Shown here one piece after another: positions 22,629-35,361 of a stretch of 64,000 bases of DNA. Positions within the stretch are counted from its first letter, which is position 1, and the number at the start of each line of letters is the position of its first letter. The DNA lies in NCBI GenBank assembly GCA_013339895.1, contig JABACO010000013.1, positions 6,717,787 to 6,781,786 on the forward strand, given 5' to 3'. Origin of the DNA: Ephydatia muelleri (Eukaryota; Porifera; Demospongiae; Spongillida; Spongillidae). Position numbers and translations under genes: made by a program. The notes beneath the pieces are model-generated. The model saw only the letters and a list, made by a program, of their open reading frames with translations. It was not told where the DNA came from and did no database searches.

Positions 22629-22663
<35 letters not shown>
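22629..22663. repeat. Run of 35 G
   Basis: An uninterrupted run of 35 G, at the edge of repeated-segment copy 2. The matching C run in copy 1 (about 8,033-8,044) is only about a third as long. It should form G-quadruplexes and is hard to sequence exactly. Confidence 0.85.
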
Positions 22664-22664
<1 letters not shown>

Positions 22665-23028
22665 AGGTTCGGTAAAACAATACGGGTGGAATTAATTAAC
22701 TAGTACAGGGAGGGATCCTTTAGGTTGTGGTGCGGGGGGGCCCAGTAGGCTAGATTTGCAATTTTTAAGGCACCGAACATAGCATAATATAATAGTAATT
22801 ACGACAAGAATTACCTGCTTCCAGTCTCTCCTGTAGTCTAACTTGGTTATTGAACGGCCCAACGATCGATAAATATCAATGGACTGGGGACCACGAGCCC
22901 AGTCAACGATTTGGAAGCCTAACCATCCTGATCTGATGTCACGGCTGGTAGAGTTAAAAGGTTATCTCACCCTCGTCATTTTTACATGTAATTAGCTATG
23001 AATTATTTTTGGAGCCTACATTACTTAG
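22664..23028. repeat. Repeated segment, copy 2, left part (inverted)
   Basis: Reverse complement of about 7,645-8,030, highly similar; for example TGGACTGGGGACCACGAGCC corresponds to 7,796-7,815 read on the other strand. It stops at 23,028, where the LTR of the next element starts. Confidence 0.8.
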
Positions 23029-26000
23029 TGTCACGGACCACCAGGGATTACTACGCGTTTGCGTCGATCTCCTTATAGTCCTTAGTGCCGCGATCACCAC
23101 CAGCGTCTAGCTACGTCAGCTTCCTAACAACAACTTTTAATCACAAAAAGAGTCTCTCTCTGACCGTACCCCCTCACAATATATATAGCAACAGTAGAAC
23201 ATTCCAGAACATTCCAGAACATTCCCCGCCCGCCCTCTATCTATTGCACCACAATGTGTCCGTACGGCTCCCGCGGCGGCCCCAGTTCAGAGATCACGTC
23301 ACCTCTGTCCAGAGGGTCGGGTTCCCGGACCCTCACATTCCTCCCCCCTTCTTCAGCAGCAAAGTCATTTGCTGCTTCTTGATGCCAGGGTCCCCTTGAG
23401 AGTCCATCCGCGTTCCCATTCTTTAAGCCTTTGCAATGCTCCACCAGGAAATCATATTACTGTAACAGCAGGCTCCATCGAGTTAGCCGGGCATTAGTGT
23501 CCTTCAGACGGTCCATCCATACAAGAGCTTGATGATCCGTCTCCACCTTGAATTGCCTGCCTAACAGATACGTTCTGAAATGATGAATTGCCTCCTTGAT
23601 AGCCAAGCACTCTTTCTCTACGGTGGAGTACCTCTCCTCTCGTGGAAGAAGCTTTCTACTGTAATAGGCCACTGGATGCTCCTGACCCTCCTCGTCACAC
23701 TGGCTCAGCACAGCTCCTATCCCTCGATTGGAAGCATCGGTCTGCAAGATAAACTGCTTCTCAAAATTTGGACTCCGGAGTACTGGATCAGAGCACAAGC
23801 AACCCTTGAGGCTCTTGAATGCTTGCTCACATTCATTGCTCCAGCTAACCCTCATAGGTGCACACTTTCGTGTTAAGTCTGTCAATGGTGCAGCCAGAGA
23901 TGCAAAGTCTGGGATGAATCTTCTGTAATAGCCGGTAAGTCCCAAAAATGCTCTCACACCAGTCTTGTCAGTTGGAGTAGGGAAGTTCAACACCGCCTGC
24001 ACCTTAGATGGCTCTGGTTTCACCAAACCGTCACCCACCACAAAGCCTAGGTATGAACACGCAGTTACTCCGAAGTGACACTTGGAGATCTTCACGGTCA
24101 GTCCTGCGAGCTGGAGTCTTCCAAGGACTGCCTGTAAGTGTCTGACATGATCTGTCCACAATTTGCTGAACACAATGATGTCATCTATGTAAGCACCACT
24201 GAATTCCTCCAAACCTTGCAGCACTCGGTCAACCAACCTCTGAAACGTGGCTGGTGCTCCCTTCAATCCAAATGGCATTCGAGTGAACTGGAACAACCCA
24301 CTGGGTGCTGCAAAGGCAGTCTTATGCTTGTCATCTGGACTCACAGGAACTTGCCAATAACCACGTGTCAGATCCATCGTTGTGATGTAGCTTACTCCTC
24401 CCAGCCTGTCGATGAGATCATCCACCCGAGGCATTGGGTAAGCATCTGACTCTGAAACTGCATTCAGCCTCCTGTAGTCCACACATAACCGCAAAGTGCC
24501 ATCCTTCTTCTTCACTGGAACAATTGGAGCACACCAGTCACTGGTAGAGGGTTCAATTATTCCTGCTTCCAGCATCTCTTTCACCTCCAACTGTATTGTT
24601 TCTCTGTACGCCTGAGGGATCCTGTAGGGTGGTAACTTGACAGGGCGAGCATTTCCGGTTTCAATACGATGCTCAGCCATCCTGGTCACTCCTGGTATAT
24701 TACTCATGACACCTGGTACCTCCTTCAGTAGAGTGCATAGCTCTGTTTTCTGCTCAGGGGTCAGCTGTTCTCCCATGTGGACAACTATCCAAGGTGACAG
24801 CTTCACCATCCTTCCACACTGGTATTTCCTCCTGCAGGTCTGTCTCCATATCTTCCGCCCATCCAACCACTTGCTGATGGTTATCTGGGTAGAACTCTCG
24901 CAACATGTTTACGTGGAACACCCTGTGACGCTTACGACGATCATGCACATCCCACGAGGTTGTACCAGGCCTTCTGTACCTTTTGAGCTTTTTCCACATT
25001 CTCCCGTACCAATGCCATCATCTTCTCCAACTTTTCCCTGATGTTCACCACATAGGACACGACACTCTGGTTGCTCCTCTCTGATGCTTCCCATGTCTCT
25101 TTCACCACATCCAGAGGTCCTCTAACCTCTCTTCCATACAGGAGTTCAAATGGTGAGAAACCCGTTGAGCTCTGTGGTACTTCCCGATACGCAAATAGAA
25201 CATATGGAATGAGGAGATCCCAGTCCTTTCCCTCCTGAACTGCAGTCTTGCGAAGCATTGCTTTTAACGTCTGGTTGAAACGTTCTACCAACCCATCTGT
25301 TAGGGGATGGTAGGGTGTCGTACGAATCCCATGAATGTGCAGCATGCTGTACAGCTCTGACAGAAGCTGCGAGGTGAAGTTCGACCCCTGGTCCGTTAGG
25401 ATCTCTACAGGAATCCCAACACGTGCAAACAGCTTCAACAGCTCCTCAGCCACATTTTCTGCATCAATTGATCTCATAGGAACAGCTTCTGGAAATCTAG
25501 TAGCATATGACAAGTACATATCGGTTCCCAGAACGACTCCTTGGAAGTGGACCTACGATATCCATGGCGATTCTTCTGAACGGTTCGTCCAGGATCGGAA
25601 GAGGAACCAAAGGAGCCCTTTTCGGTTTCCACTTTGACGACTTTTGACAAGTCTCACACCACTTGCAGAACTCTGCCACATCTTTATACACTGTGGGCCA
25701 GTAGAACCTCTGCAGTATTCGTCCAATAGTTTTGTTCCTTCCCATGTGTCCAGCTAGGGGAATGCTGTGAGCCAGCTCAATGACGACCCTACGACACTGA
25801 TTTGGTAAAACCAACTGCTCCCTCCCTGGCAACTCCCCTGTCCGTGTCTTCACCCTGTACATCAAGCCATTCTTTACCACCACACTAACATCTGATCCAC
25901 CACCACCACTATCAACCTCTCGACCACTAACCTTTCGGAGCGCTGATAGAGTTGGATCAGTCTCCTGGAGTTTCTGTAACTCGCTGGCTGACAAATCCAA

Positions 26001-26665
26001 CCCGGTATCTGCAGGTAGTTGAGGACACACCCTCCGACTGTGTTCCTGCCTTTTCTGCCACTTCTGACTCCTGGTCTGAGTGGGCCGCTGTCTTCCTCCT
26101 TGGAAAAATAGCCTCATCCAGCTCAGCATCAGGTCCCACGATTCCTTTGGTTGTTCAGCAAGCACTGGCTTCGGCTGAACCCCCGATGATTTTTCCCTCC
26201 TGGCCTGTTCTCTCTCCTCCTCAACTCTCCTCCTGCTTGCTGCTCGCGTCGTCGCAAACGCTTCCGAGGTCTCCACCTTGCCCTACAGAGTCCTGCAATT
26301 AAGGAGTGTCAAGAGCTCAGGTACATCTGTACCTAAGAGAACTGCCATAGGTAAAGTGTTAGATACAGCCGCGGCAGTATTGATCTTGTGCCCATCTACC
26401 TCCAGGCAAATCTGTGCCATAGGATACACCACTGTATCCCCATGTGCACAATGCACCACTGCACATCTGCCCTCCAGTAGCTTTTCTCCTGGCTCCAAAT
26501 CTCCCCGCACCATTGTTCGAGAACAACCTGTATCCAACGTTATATCCTCTACTGCTTTACCTTCAACAACACCACTGTGCTTGATTCCTAGCATTCCCTG
26601 TTCCTCACCAAACAAGGCATTGCTTGGACAATCCCGTGCCATGTCATGCCGTGCCCGGAAGATTG
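23029..26665 (-). mobile_element. Ty3/gypsy-like element with integrase before RT (Gmr1-like, fossil, truncated)
   Basis: On the minus strand the recognisable parts come in the order protease (about 26.6-26.3 kb), integrase (about 26.2-24.8 kb), reverse transcriptase and RNase H (about 24.8-23.4 kb). That is the copia-like order, but the reverse transcriptase is of Ty3/gypsy type. This combination defines the Gmr1-like group. A 309-bp 3' LTR occupies 23,029-23,337 (TGTCACGG...CCTCACA on the plus strand), preceded in element sense by a purine-rich tract. The 5' LTR and Gag are not found. It is broken: the 5' part is missing and there are about three interruptions. It inserted into copy 2 of the 7,320-8,045 repeat. 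Confidence 0.75.
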
Positions 26666-26671
26666 TTGTGT

Positions 26672-26900
26672 TGTATAGCTATATTTCTTACCCTTAGCTT
26701 CTCCCACTTCAGCGGAGCTTTCCCTAAAGATCCTGCTGCTCCACGTTCAAAGTATCGTAACTCTTACCAGAGATAATCTCTGCTCGTACGGAGGAGTTAG
26801 ACGCCCACAACTAGTATGTCGATGCAAAGACAATTTTTTAGCAACACTCCTTGGCTTAGTCTATAGCTCAATCAAGCACCGTTAAAACTACTATACGCCC
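26672..26900. repeat. Repeated segment, copy 2, right part (inverted)
   Basis: Reverse complement of about 7,320-7,566; TAGCTTCTCCCACTTCAGCG corresponds to 7,525-7,547 on the other strand. Compared with copy 1 it carries a small extra piece containing the palindrome CAGAGATAATCTCTG (about 26,766-26,781). About 80 bp of copy 1 (roughly 7,566-7,648) has no counterpart at this junction. Confidence 0.75.
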
Positions 26901-27815
26901 TTAATTATCGCGACAACCGGCCGGATCACTTTTTGCGTGACTAGACATATTCAGTTTTATAATTATGATATTAACAGTAACTATACTGAAGCCGGCCGGT
27001 GTGCATTATAGGTCCCTTTTCGCGGCAATGGATCCAATATAAATATATAGAGTGCATGCAAGCTGCTGCAGCAGGCTATTGGTTGTCGCATGTAAAATGG
27101 ATGGAGCAATCAGTCAAGGCCAACCCTCAGTTGGTAAACAGGTCGGCCGTCCCGCGTGTTCTCAACCGGACGGTCGATATTGATTAACGGAATGAGTCAT
27201 TGCATGCACGCTGGCTGCTGCCCGAATTACTCAGCGGTTACCTGATTGCATAAGCTAGACTTTGTTTTGACCACTTTGACATATCAATCATATCATTGAT
27301 TACCGTGCCAGACTGTCGTATATCTTTAACAGCCGGTCTGAAAGGCATCCGTCTAGAAATGGCAAATATATACTCAACTACTGCTGCCAGGCAGTCCCTA
27401 ATTGGATACCTACGATTACCTCATGCATCAGCTAGACTTTGTTTTGACTATTTTGACTCTAATATCGTCCAATGAAATTGCTTATATATTGTGACGTGTA
27501 TTCATGCTCAACATCAAAGTATGTTGTGTTGCAATAAAGCCCCTTCTACTAATAGCGGTCACGATCGTCGTAAATTGCATGCACCTATTGCCGGTGTCAC
27601 ATGTAAAAATTGTTTGACCATCGGATAAAGGAGTGGGCGTTCGCCGACGCCCACTCCTGACAACCGGTGTAGTGTGAGTGTGACCTTCCCACGGTAGGCA
27701 GATCGTGTCCGTCCACACATGCCTTTCATGCGTGCGGGAGTGGTACACAATCCGGCCCAGTTTATCATATCAGAGATAATACATATTATCTCTGATCATA
27801 TATAGTGCATGCATG
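26901..27815. other. Intergenic; direct repeats and hairpins
   Basis: No gene recognised. GCTAGACTTTGTTTTGAC occurs at about 27,252 and 27,431 within a longer imperfect direct repeat (27,234-27,300 and 27,411-27,480). Hairpins: AGGAGTGGGCG facing CGCCCACTCCT (27,629-27,658), and ATCAGAGATAAT facing its complement across four bases (27,769-27,796). Confidence 0.6.
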
Positions 27816-30800
27816 TGTAATATTGGCTCTGAATCATAATCTATTATCCTCACGTGCTCTCCGATTACATCATACACCCAATATTAATCAATACACACGT
27901 ACTACATTCGTCCCTCTCTGTTTTAAAGCTCGACTCGAGCTTTGACTACAACCTATCAGGTGGACGTCTGTTGTTCCGCTCAGGATACCTCCTGGTGGTC
28001 TGTTCTATTGTGCCTGGCTGCTCCTGTGGAAGGGGTGTTGGTAGAGGAGGAGGTGGTTCTGGTTGCACTGGCTGTGGTGGCAGTGTTGGCGGGTTTGCTA
28101 CTGGAGGTGGGCTTCCAAAATCCAAGTGCTCAACAAGCGGAGCTTCCCACTGCACATTGTGAAGTGGCTCAATCCTCTGTGTATGCTGTACACCACTGTT
28201 CACATCTTCCTCAACTGATGGTTGGATACAAGGTTGTAGACGATTTACATGAACAACTTTAGTCCTTTTACCATCTGTAATCTCCATAGTAACTGGAGAC
28301 TTCATGATTTTAACATTTTAACTTTCCATTTCCCTTCCCATCGTGGGTCCAGCTTTCCTGCTGTTGGAATGGACAGCCACACTAAATCTCCAGTCTTAAA
28401 TCTTCGTTCTGCAGATTTTTGGTCGTAAGCACCCTTGTGGCGCTTTGCAGACTCCACAATATGTGCCTCTACCAGGTCCTGGAGTTCAGCTAGTTTTGCT
28501 TGAAGGGTTTCTTGATACTGCATTGCATCATAACCAGTAAAGGAAGAAAATGTGCTAGATTTTGGTTGTCTGCCATACATTAGTTGGAAGGGTGATGTCC
28601 CAGTTGAACTGTGTGTAGCAGTTCGATATGCATACAATACCAAGGGTAAGTGCTTCTCCCAATCATCCTGCCTTTGTGCATAGGTCCTGAGTAGCTGCAA
28701 CAAGGATCTGTTTAGACGTTCGACCATTCCATCCCCTTCAAGGTGGTAGGCAGTTGTGTGACTCTTTTTGATACCAAATGCCACTAGTGTTTGCGGAAAA
28801 ATGGTACTCTCAAAGTTCCGCCCCTGGTCAGAATGGACAATGTCTGGGATTCCATACATGCAAAACAGTTTAACCATTTCCTTTGTAATTCTTGCTGCTG
28901 TCTGGTCAGGTATGGGAATTGTCTCAGGCCACTTTGTGAAATAATCCTGCACTACCAGTAGGTAGCGATTGTTTCTGTTAGACAGGGGTACTTCGAGAAT
29001 ATCAATGGCAACCATTTGCCATGGTCTACCAACAGGAACATTCACAAGTGGTGCCTGAGTTGGTATAGGGAGCTTGGACTTTTGACACTCTTCACATTCC
29101 CTGCAATGCATGTCCACATCACGAGCCATGTTTGTCCAGTATGCCTCCTGGCGTACTCTGTCTAGTGTCTTTTGTGTTCCCATGTGACCTGCCGATGGCG
29201 CATTGTGACAGTCCCTCAATACCTGAATGTGCATAGAGATAGGGAGGATAGGTACCATGATAGGTTCACAGGTAGGCGCTGGCCTATACTTTCTGCACAC
29301 TATACCATCATGAATGACCAACTGTGACCAAAGTTGTAGAAACCTTCTTAGCGGTTGCTCTCTCCACTCCAGTTTTGCTTGTGGACATTGTGATAACTCC
29401 AATGCATTTCTCAACTTCTGTATCATAGCATCGTTTTGCTGTGCTTGTCTGACATCCTCAATTGCCAAACCTGAATGAATAGTGGTGAGTGCTGAGTGAA
29501 CAGTGAGAGGTATAGTATCCTTTCTTCGCGATAAAGCATCCGCATTGCCATTTGACACTCCCTTTCGGTACACAATGGAGAAGTCATATTCCTGAACCGC
29601 AAAAGCCCACCGACAAAGAAGACCTTCTGACTTCTGCTCAGCCAGCCACTGTAGTGGTGCATGGTCTGTCATTAACTAGAATGGTCGTCCTCAAAGGGAA
29701 TGACGAAACTGCTTCATTCCCCAGACTATGGCCAAACACTCTCTCTGTATTACGCTGTAATTAGACTCCGATCGCGACAGTGTGCGACTGGCATAGCCAA
29801 TTACATGTCCCTCTTGCTCTAATACAGCACCTAGTCCCACACCACTTGCATCCGTCTGCAGGACCATTGAACCTGCTTGCCTATCAAAACGAGGATATGC
29901 CAGGACAGGAGCTTCAGTTAACCGTTTTTTTATTGACTCAAATGCATTGTTGCACTCCTCTGTCCACTGAAACTCAGCATTGTTGTGTGTTAACTGATGG
30001 AGTGGGGCAGCAAGGTCAGCAAAACGATTAATGTATCGCCGGTAATATGAAGCAAGCCCCAGAAACTGTTGTATGTCTCCTGCATCTACTGGTTTGGGCC
30101 ACTCTGTTACTGCCCGAATCTTGCTGCCATCAGGAGTCATTCCATTTCCTGAAAATACATGCCCTAGGTATGTCACTTGTGACATTCCGATTTGACACTT
30201 GACACCCCGGAGTGTTAATCCAGCTTGTCTCAATCGTTTGAATGCCTCACGTAAGTGAACTTTATGTAACTCCTCACTTTCAGAGTGAATTAAAACATCA
30301 TCAATGTAAGTTGAGACAAACGGAAGACCTCGCATGATGATATTCATTAGGCGTTGAAATGAGCTTGGGGCTCCACTTAACCCGAAAGGCATCCTGGTAA
30401 ACTGAAACAATCCCATCCCTGGACCTGGGCAGAAAGCAGTTTTCTCCTGGTCTACACAATCTACTGGAACTTGCCAGTAGCCACTCTGCAGGTCTAATTG
30501 GCTAAAGATCACTGAACCAGAAAGGCGATCCTGGACTTCATCCACAAGAGGCAACGGATAAGCATCTTTGTGGGTTCGTTTATTCAGTTCCCGATAATCC
30601 ACGCAGAGACGTAATTCCCCAGATTTCTTCCTCACATAGACAGCTGGTGCCATCCATGAACTGCTACTCTCTACTATAATTCCTTTCTGGAGCATGTGCT
30701 GAATCTGGCTTTAAACTTCTGTTCTAAAGTGTGCCGGAATTCTTCGAGGTGGAACTCTAACTGGTGGTCCATTGGTGCTGATTTTGTGGCATGTGATGTT

Positions 30801-32316
30801 AGTTGTACCAGGTGTCATGATGAATAGATCTTTGAACTCTTGTACTGTAGAGTTGAAGCACGGTTTAATGAACTCTGGAAGTTCAACATTTGCATGGTCA
30901 TCAAATGTGGGAATGGTACACCCCTCAATTTCTTCACTATTGTCGTCTACCACAGATAGAGCAGCACAAAATTTTGATCTCCTTCGCTTCTCAGCTTCGA
31001 GGGCGGGTGCTAACTCCAATGGAATGTAGTGGCTCTTTTGTTTGTTCTGGGTATTCCTTTCAATTCTTGGAGTGACAGTCACTGGGGTCGTTGTGAAGTC
31101 TAAAACAAGACCTTTATCCTGTAGAAAATCTACTCCTAGGATGACAGGAGTGATAAGGTCTTTAACCACAACAAAGTAGTGCTTCATCTCAGTGTTTCCC
31201 AACACCACAGTAGCTTCAACATAGTCCACTATTGGCAGTGACTCACCACTGGCTGTCACTAATTTTAGCTTCTGTGGTGGCCGTCTTCTGGTTATTCCTT
31301 TTAGACCTAAAACTATTTCCTGACGTAGGAGTGAGACAGATGAACCAGAGTCGAGCATTATTTCAGTAGATACTCCAGCTATTTTACCTTTCATTATCGA
31401 CACCTCACTCCTAATTGAAGCTACAGTGACACAATCTGGTGGGCTTACTGTTGTGCGGAATGACTGTTGCCCCCTGCAATCATCCCATTGGGGTTTCCCT
31501 GATTGAATCTGCTACGACAGTAACGACGAATGTGCCCAAATTTTCCGCATTTGAAACACTGGACAGACCTTGTGTGCTCAACACTGTGCCTGCTCCCAAC
31601 TGTATTTTGATGTTTCAGTGCTGCTACTTGCTCTGTAAGGGCAAGGACTTGGCCGTGAAGTTCTGCTACAATGCAATCACGCTGAGACTGAGACACACTC
31701 GCAACTGGTTGTTCCTCTTCCAATGACATCAGCAGTTTAGCACGTTCAAGTGTGGACGTCAATTCTTTAGCATCTCCCGTAGCACGAAGCTGTCTGCTAA
31801 CTGCATTAGGCAAGCCAGCTACGAATTGGTGCAACAATAGTTGCTCGCGAGCACGAGCTTCGAGCTTTGGCATTGCTTGATCCAACAGTTGTTTTAGTTC
31901 GTGAAGGAAAAGAGACAACGCTTCACCCGGAACCAACTTTCTTTGATGGAACTGCTCTAGCGTAGTGAAACTAGTTGATACCATGGCGGCGGTGAGCTTT
32001 TCCTTGACAATACCGTAGTTCTTTCTTTCGTCATCACTGAAGTCAAGCCACGTGGCGAGCGCCTCTCCCTCTAAAAGAGTCGGCAACTTCACAGCCCTCA
32101 CCTTCTCATCCCAGCCGTTGGCATCACTACAAATGTCGAAACGCGTAAGCCATTCTCGTACATTTCCCGATGCAAAAGGCTTAGGAAGACTTGTGTGAGT
32201 CGAAGATGCCATTCGCTGCTACCAATGTAATATTGGCTCTGAATCAAAATCTATTATCCTCACGTGCTCTCCGATTACATCGTACACCCAATATTAATCA
32301 ATACACACGTACTACA
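27816..32316 (-). mobile_element. Ty3/gypsy-like LTR retroelement with 91-bp LTRs (fossil, young, broken)
   Basis: Identical-length LTRs lie at 27,816-27,906 and 32,226-32,316, beginning TGTAATATTGGCTCTGAATC and ending CACACGTACTACA. They differ at two of 91 positions, so the insertion is young. Both sides carry the target duplication CATG (27,812-27,815 and 32,317-32,320). On the minus strand come Gag with a zinc knuckle, protease, reverse transcriptase, RNase H and integrase in the usual Ty3/gypsy order. The coding part is broken, with about three or four interruptions. A primer-site candidate TTGGTAGCAGCGAATGG lies just inside the 5' LTR. Confidence 0.85.
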
Positions 32317-33738
32317 CATGTCATGCAGAATTTTTTCGTACTAGTATACGGGCTTCCGCTTTTACAGGAATTGAGGGTCTACTTTTTTGCTCCACGCCGG
32401 CACTCATCACTCTTTCTCATCAGCTAAAACCCCATGCACCTAGGCGTGTCAGACTCAACATCACTAAGAGCTGATTGAACAATTAGGGCAGGGAGCAACT
32501 TTTACTTGCATGATAGCATCTTGAAACAGTTTAATTATATTTGGGGATTGTCCTACAGAGGAAAGTCCAATTGCTGCACGGTTTAGTCTCGAAGTATGGC
32601 ATGCATGGGAGGCATGAGGTTCATTAACTGCAAAACCAGTTAGCACTTCCGATCACTTTTGTCCATTCCAATACTTGCTCGGATACGAAGTTCTCAATGA
32701 AGGACTTAGTCCCCAAGAGTTGCTTACAGCCGCAGTGCTCACAATAGCGGGCCGAACATCGGACAATTTCCGGCCAAATCATGCACCTGACTGTACAAGT
32801 CACATTCACGTGTCCGCGCATTAATTGCCTAGCAGCTATTTGTTTTGGGAGTACTAATTAGTGTTTTTTTTTTTTTTTGCAGATCATTTAATGTGACGTA
32901 ATGTGATACACCAAGGGTTAATGTGTGAATAAATACAGCAAAATGCACAATACGAGTTAAATTATGAAGTTAAATGATATTGATCAACTAGATGCTTTCT
33001 AGTCCAGAGTGAACCTAGATTCACTATGCACTAGCTCTACTGCATGTCCAGCAATCCCGGACAATTGAATACCCGCGTCACGCGTGAAGTGAATGGAGAA
33101 ATGTCTACTAACAGGCACGGTTCTTGTACGGAAGCTAAATCTTAAGTCTACCAGGCAGATTATGGTAGTAATAATTATAGACTATCTTTTTCACATACTG
33201 ATCCCCGTTAAAATGTGTTCAGTACAAATTAGAAACGCATGCAGTTTTGCGTTTATTACATACTTTGTGCATGAAACAAGCCATTTTTTTTGCTTGTTCT
33301 ATTTATTTCCAATTACTCAGACAGAAACTTCAAGTCTACCGGATGGTAGATAAAGGCTGAACTATTGAGATAACCTTCAGATCAAGTCGTATATTTTTGA
33401 GACCTACACACAAGACTGAATGTCACTTTAGTGTACCCTACTTCAAAATCTTGGGCAATATATGATGAATTATTCATGATTAATACGTCACGTTTTCAAT
33501 GTACAACAATGTATTATGAGTAGCTGCCATAGAGCTAGAGCTGCCTGACTTTGGACTTATTTAACATTGTAAACTGCAAGGCCGTACGCACAGAGTATCA
33601 AAAATAGCAGGACGTACCATTGCGTGACAACGTGCCGTATTCTACGCAGAGGGGGGAGGTGAGGGAGGGGGGGGGGGGGGGGGGGGTTGATGGATCCCCT
33701 CCCCAAAGCTAGGTTACCTTCACCATTGAGTAAGTATA
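32317..33738. other. Intergenic; no gene recognised
   Basis: Short open frames (for example 33,093-33,353) show no known domain. Long T and G runs occur at about 32,866-32,879 and 33,668-33,686. Confidence 0.4.
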
Positions 33739-33743
33739 CCGTA

Positions 33744-33840
33744 CAGGGGTGGATAAAGGGCCTGAAGCATACAGGCCCTCCCCCTCCGCTTTTCGTATCG
33801 CGGGTCTGACCTGTAACCCCCTCTCCTGTGTCCGCCCTTG
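33744..33840. mobile_element. Very short hAT-type MITE with 5-bp target duplication
   Basis: It starts CAGGGGTGGATAAAGGG and ends CTCCTGTGTCCGCCCTTG, an imperfect inverted pair. It is flanked by CCGTA on both sides (33,739-33,743 and 33,841-33,845). At 97 bp it can only be moved by a transposase made elsewhere. Confidence 0.65.
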
Positions 33841-34057
33841 CCGTATGATGCATGTAAACCAAATTCGACCCTGATCCTGAAGCCGCGTACGCCCATGGGT
33901 ATACAGAGCTATGCCATACCTGCATACGTACATAGCTGTATGCGGACACATATGCGCGTACGCAGACCAGCAAACACGTCTCATGAAAATAACCCGCAAA
34001 CCATGCAGTTATTTTTTTACAAATGATATCTGGATAGCGTCCTAACTCTGCAAGGTC

Positions 34058-34099
34058 GTGGTGGTGGTGGTGGTGGTGGTGGTGGTGGTGGTGGTGGTG
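34058..34099. repeat. (GGT)n microsatellite
   Basis: About 14 GGT units. On the minus strand this yields a poly-His peptide, a repeat artefact. Confidence 0.9.
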
Positions 34100-34184
34100 T
34101 GACAATGCAGCATTGATTTAACTTTTCTCGGTATATACGCATACATTGCCGTTGCGGCATTGATATATTAGTGCTTATTCAGCA

Positions 34185-34400
34185 TATGGAGAAATGGCCC
34201 ATACATAAGCGGTCATCTTGCTTTTATTTTTCAAATTGAATTTCAAACACGTTTATAATGTACGATAAATCGGTCTGATTGTGAATCTGTGCTTTATAAG
34301 ATTATACATATACCATGAACCATTCGTAAACTAAAATCAAGACAAAAATTTAATTTCTACCGCGCATAGTTTATTCATAAACGAAGTACCTTGCGTCATC
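34185..34400 (+). repeat. Dispersed repeat, partner of 4,085-4,285
   Basis: Matches the minus strand of 4,085-4,285, including AATGGCCCATACATAAGCGG and AATTTCTACCGCGCATAGTT. It lies just outside the hAT element that starts at 34,605. Confidence 0.6.
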
Positions 34401-34611
34401 TTAGAATGAAGTAATAATTATTAAAATTATGTCGGCTAGCTTGCTAGTGAAGTTTAACGGTTATAAACTTTAATGGCTGAAACGCGTAACTTGAATTACA
34501 ATTATAATTGTACCGATACACAAATTAACTTATCAGCTATGCGTCACTTGCACTGAAGATGTGGAGCGCATCAATTAGGCACAGTGATGCATGCAGGGAT
34601 CGAACACTGGC

Positions 34612-34642
<31 letters not shown>

Positions 34643-35019
34643 TTGGGAGGGTTGCAACCCCCCCTTTCCTCCTATTACATAATACGCAAAATGCGACATA
34701 AGTAAATTTATTTAACCACGCGTCAAATAACAAATTCAAAGTGTACGAGAATGGCAGCTAGCATTACTGTGTAAAAAGGGTTGTTATACAGTACTGTATA
34801 ACGCGTGTGTTCATGTGTTATGCACACGTTATACACGTGTTATCCGCATGTGTATAACTTTGCGTATGGATACTCTATACACAGTTGCGTATAACTATAG
34901 TATAACACTGTGTATAACTTCTGTATAACATTTAGTATAACAATGAATAACAATATGTATAACAATAGCAAAGAGTATAACACAGTGTATAACATAATCA
35001 TGAATTTTGAACTAGTCCA

Positions 35020-35361
35020 TCATTTCCTGCATATCCTCGTTTCCAGGCCTCTTCTATAAAGATATAATCTGTTATAAGCGAGTACATAGAAAGTATATAC
35101 AGTGAACAAAAAAAAAGAATCAACAGAGAACGAGTTCATTCGGCGACGGTGAAGCATCCATGCAGGTGGAAAGGCCATCAGGAAAGTTCCGAGCGCGGTG
35201 GGCCCAATTGTCTCTCCTTCCGTGGCGCCTTGTTTTGCTCTCCCGAGTGTGTCCAAAAACGCGTTTAGTTCCTCCGATCTCCTCTTAGCATCGTCCCACT
35301 GTCCAGTTCCGACACGTTCAGTACATCCCTTTCTGTTACATGTGCGGATCGCCGCTCCCAT
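35020..35361 (-). CDS. Hypothetical open frame inside the nested element
   Basis: A 113-aa frame with a basic start (MGAAIRTCNRKGCTERVGTG) and a hydrophobic stretch near the middle (TALGTFLMAFPPAWML). I do not recognise it. It could be an exon or chance. A short frame on the plus strand at 35,513-35,719 (MIGLTPLTDNKYTFNLFYAD, ending in a Lys-rich tail) is equally unassigned. Confidence 0.2.
   Translation of the reverse strand: MGAAIRTCNRKGCTERVGTGQWDDAKRRSEELNAFLDTLGRAKQGATEGETIGPTALGTFLMAFPPAWMLHRRRMNSFSVDSFFLFTVYTFYVLAYNRLYLYRRGLETRICRK

Noticed and set aside
33557-34105. 182-aa frame starting with poly-His
   Set aside because: The His run is the (GGT)n microsatellite and the rest crosses a hAT MITE; no domain is seen.
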